Assembly (NCBI RefSeq): GCF_014189855.1
Contig: NZ_BJFN01000008.1
Location: 1-64,000, forward strand
DNA: 64,000 nt
Origin: Buttiauxella sp. A111
GTDB taxonomy: Bacteria > Pseudomonadota > Gammaproteobacteria > Enterobacterales > Enterobacteriaceae
Reading direction: 5' to 3'
Program-made: the position numbers and the translations under genes
The notes under the pieces: model-generated
What the model was told of the DNA's origin: nothing
Seen by the model: only the letters and a program-made list of their open reading frames with translations
Databases searched by the model: none
Shown: positions 62,085 to 64,000 of the stretch, piece by piece
Layout of the letters: each line of letters begins with the position of its first letter
Numbering within the stretch: position 1 is the first letter of the stretch

Positions 62085-63632
62085 ATGTCAGTTACTAAAA
62101 AACCTATGGTTCTGGTGATTCTGGATGGCTATGGTCACCGTGAAGAGCAGCAGGATAACGCTATTCTGAATGCTAAAACCCCGGTTATGGATAACCTGTG
62201 GGCACAGCGTCCACATACCTTGATTAACGCTTCTGGTATGGAAGTCGGTTTGCCAGACGGCCAAATGGGTAACTCCGAAGTGGGTCACGTAAACCTTGGC
62301 GCTGGCCGCATTGTTTACCAGGATCTGACTCGTCTGGACGTGGAAATTAAAGAACGTACTTTCTTCTCCAACCCAACGCTTACCGCTGCAGTAGACAAAG
62401 CTGTTGCCGCAGGTAAAGCAGTACACATCATGGGTCTGGCATCAGCTGGCGGCGTTCACAGCCACGAAGAACACATCCTGGCAATGATTGAACTGGCTGC
62501 TGAGCGCGGTGCTGAAGCAATCTACCTGCACGCTTTCCTGGATGGTCGTGATACTCCACCTCGCAGTGCAGAGTCCTCACTAAAGAAATTTGCTGATAAA
62601 TTTGCATCCCTCGGTAAAGGTCGTGTTGCCTCGCTGATTGGCCGTTACTACGCAATGGACCGCGATAATCGCTGGGACCGCGTTGAACTGGCTTATGACC
62701 TGCTGACTCAAGCAAAAGGCGAATTCCAGGCAGAAACTGCCATTGCAGGTCTGGAAGCAGCATACGCTCGTGATGAAAACGACGAATTTGTTAAACCAAC
62801 CGTGATCCGCGCAGAAGGCGAAGCTGAAGCAGTCATGAACGACGGCGATGCGCTGATTTTCATGAACTTCCGCGCAGACCGTGCACGTCAAATTACCCGT
62901 ACATTTGTTAACGCTGACTTCGACGGGTTTGCTCGTAAGAAAGTAGTTAACTTCGGTGATTTCGTGATGCTGACTGAATACGCAGCAGACATCAAAGCCG
63001 CATGTGCCTACCCACCAGCATCACTGACCAATACATTTGGTGAGTGGATGGCGAAGCACAATAAAACTCAGTTGCGTATCTCCGAAACTGAAAAATATGC
63101 ACACGTTACTTTCTTCTACAACGGTGGCGTTGAAGAGCCGTTTGCTGGCGAAGACCGTATTCTGATCAACTCCCCGAAAGTTGCCACCTACGATCTGCAA
63201 CCAGAAATGAGTTCTGTAGAACTGACCGAAAAACTGCTGGCAGCAATCAACAGCGGCAAATACGACACCATCATTTGTAACTATCCAAATGGTGACATGG
63301 TTGGGCATACCGGTGTTTACGAAGCGGCTGTGGCAGCAATCGAAGCGCTTGATAACTGTATTGCTCAGGTTGTTTCTGCCGTTGAAAGCGTGGGTGGGCA
63401 GTTGCTCATTACCGCTGACCACGGTAACGCAGAGCAGATGGCTGATCCGGCAACAGGTCAGGCTCATACTGCGCACACCAGCCTGCCAGTTCCGTTGATT
63501 TATGTGGGTTCCCGCAGCGTGAAAGCAGTAGAAGGCGGCAAGCTTTCTGACATCGCTCCGACTATGTTGAACCTGATGGGTATGGAGATCCCGCAAGAGA
63601 TGACTGGCAAGCCGCTGTTCATCGTGGAATAA
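62085..63632 (+). CDS. gpmM: 2,3-bisphosphoglycerate-independent phosphoglycerate mutase
   Basis: Mn-dependent glycolytic mutase (GpmI type) that interconverts 3- and 2-phosphoglycerate. 515 residues (E. coli 514). Alkaline-phosphatase-like metal site: Asp14 in VILDGYG and the phospho-acceptor Ser64 in QMGNSEVGH; further ligands in [12 protein letters not shown] and [11 protein letters not shown]. Strong codon bias and a GAGG ribosome site suggest high expression. envC follows within 10 to 60 bp and is probably cotranscribed, as in E. coli. Confidence 0.98.
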   Translation: MSVTKKPMVLVILDGYGHREEQQDNAILNAKTPVMDNLWAQRPHTLINASGMEVGLPDGQMGNSEVGHVNLGAGRIVYQDLTRLDVEIKERTFFSNPTLTAAVDKAVAAGKAVHIMGLASAGGVHSHEEHILAMIELAAERGAEAIYLHAFLDGRDTPPRSAESSLKKFADKFASLGKGRVASLIGRYYAMDRDNRWDRVELAYDLLTQAKGEFQAETAIAGLEAAYARDENDEFVKPTVIRAEGEAEAVMNDGDALIFMNFRADRARQITRTFVNADFDGFARKKVVNFGDFVMLTEYAADIKAACAYPPASLTNTFGEWMAKHNKTQLRISETEKYAHVTFFYNGGVEEPFAGEDRILINSPKVATYDLQPEMSSVELTEKLLAAINSGKYDTIICNYPNGDMVGHTGVYEAAVAAIEALDNCIAQVVSAVESVGGQLLITADHGNAEQMADPATGQAHTAHTSLPVPLIYVGSRSVKAVEGGKLSDIAPTMLNLMGMEIPQEMTGKPLFIVE

Positions 63633-63641
63633 TCCCTCCCC

Positions 63642-64000
63642 ATGAGGGGAAAGGCGATTTATTCAATAACATGGGCCGTGAAATCGAAAATGTTTTCAGT
63701 CAGGCCTATTTTATACGCCAGCGTTCTAAGCGCTGGCGTATTGTTATGCCCTTTTACCAGTCACGCCGACGATCGCGACCAGTTGAAATCTATCCAGCAG
63801 GATATTGCGACTAAAGAACGCGCGGTACGTCAGCAACAGCAACAACGCTCAACATTACTTGCCCAACTTCAGGCACAAGAAAAAGCGATTGCCGAAGCCA
63901 GCCGCAAGCTGCGCGACACGCAAAATACGCTTGCCGATCTCAATCGCCAAATTGCCACCATGAATGCTTCCCTCGCGAAACTGCAAAAACAGCAGGCATC
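63642..64000 (+). CDS. envC: Murein hydrolase activator EnvC (5' part, cut by window end)
   Basis: Periplasmic divisome factor that activates amidases AmiA/AmiB. Only the N-terminus is present: a signal peptide (PILYASVLSAGVLLCPFTSHA), then the start of the long coiled coil (DDRDQLKSIQQDIATKERAV, Gln-rich heptads). The start codon is uncertain. ATG 63642 is the longest in-frame choice but has no good ribosome site; GTG 63678 and ATG 63690 also leave an intact signal peptide. The LytM domain lies beyond the window. Confidence 0.85.
   Translation, partial: MRGKAIYSITWAVKSKMFSVRPILYASVLSAGVLLCPFTSHADDRDQLKSIQQDIATKERAVRQQQQQRSTLLAQLQAQEKAIAEASRKLRDTQNTLADLNRQIATMNASLAKLQKQQA

Overview
This window is ordinary core chromosome from a member of the Enterobacteriaceae (or a close Enterobacterales relative). 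Nearly every protein lines up over its full length with a known Escherichia coli/Salmonella protein, and the gene order is largely that of the E. coli 88-90 minute region read in reverse. G+C looks close to 50 percent by eye. I cannot name the genus. Three features set it apart from E. coli K-12 as I remember that map: a short-type argG inside the arginine cluster (argCBGH), direct adjacency of cpxA to the trmL-cysE-gpsA-secB-grxC-yibN-gpmM-envC block (about 7 map minutes away in E. coli), and the absence of yijE/yijF (gldA-katG gap) and of yiiS/uspD (fpr-yiiR gap). I see no prophage, insertion sequence, integron, CRISPR array, tRNA or rRNA body. The left edge does carry the tandem P1/P2 promoters of an rRNA operon that lies just outside.

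Layout: 1-135 rrn promoters (minus strand); 168-3094 murI and btuB under a cobalamin riboswitch; 3218-5375 trmA, yijD, fabR; 5572-8080 sthA, oxyR and the divergent OxyS sRNA; 8139-14019 the arginine regulon block argH-argG-argB-argC / ARG boxes / argE; 14257-16908 ppc; 17027-27647 the AraC-type regulator yijO and a sugar-PTS/glycyl-radical module (frwD, pflC, pflD, frwB, frwC divergent from ptsA, fsaB, gldA); 27700-29883 katG; 30124-35413 the methionine block metF, metBL, metJ with two tandem met-box arrays; 35599-40512 rpmE, priA, cytR, ftsN; 40508-44358 hslVU behind a sigma-32 promoter, menA, rraA, zapB; 44681-49146 the glycerol operon glpFKX and fpr; 49163-53088 yiiR, yiiQ, tpiA, cdh, sbp; 53241-58127 pfkA, fieF, cpxP (with the 3'-UTR sRNA CpxQ) and cpxRA; 58217-63632 trmL, cysE, gpsA, secB, grxC, yibN, gpmM; 63642-64000 the 5' end of envC.

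Functional links: oxidative-stress genes recur (oxyR/OxyS, katG, sthA, fpr, grxC). Central carbon enzymes cluster (ppc, tpiA, pfkA, glpX, gpmM, glpFK, fsaB, gldA). Envelope stress and division genes are also present (cpxPRA, ftsN, zapB, envC, hslVU). MetJ is encoded next to its own operators, ArgR sites control the arg block, and GlpR-like sites precede glpF.

Mobile or repeated DNA is limited to two full ERIC-type repeats, one ERIC fragment, and three copies of a CCCTCACCC...GGGAGAGGG palindromic repeat. The least understood part is the frw/pfl/ptsA/fsaB/gldA module. Its glycyl-radical enzyme PflD has a dehydratase/lyase-type G-C-x-E motif rather than the Cys-Cys pair of pyruvate formate-lyase, and its substrate is unknown. 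No wholly novel system is evident.
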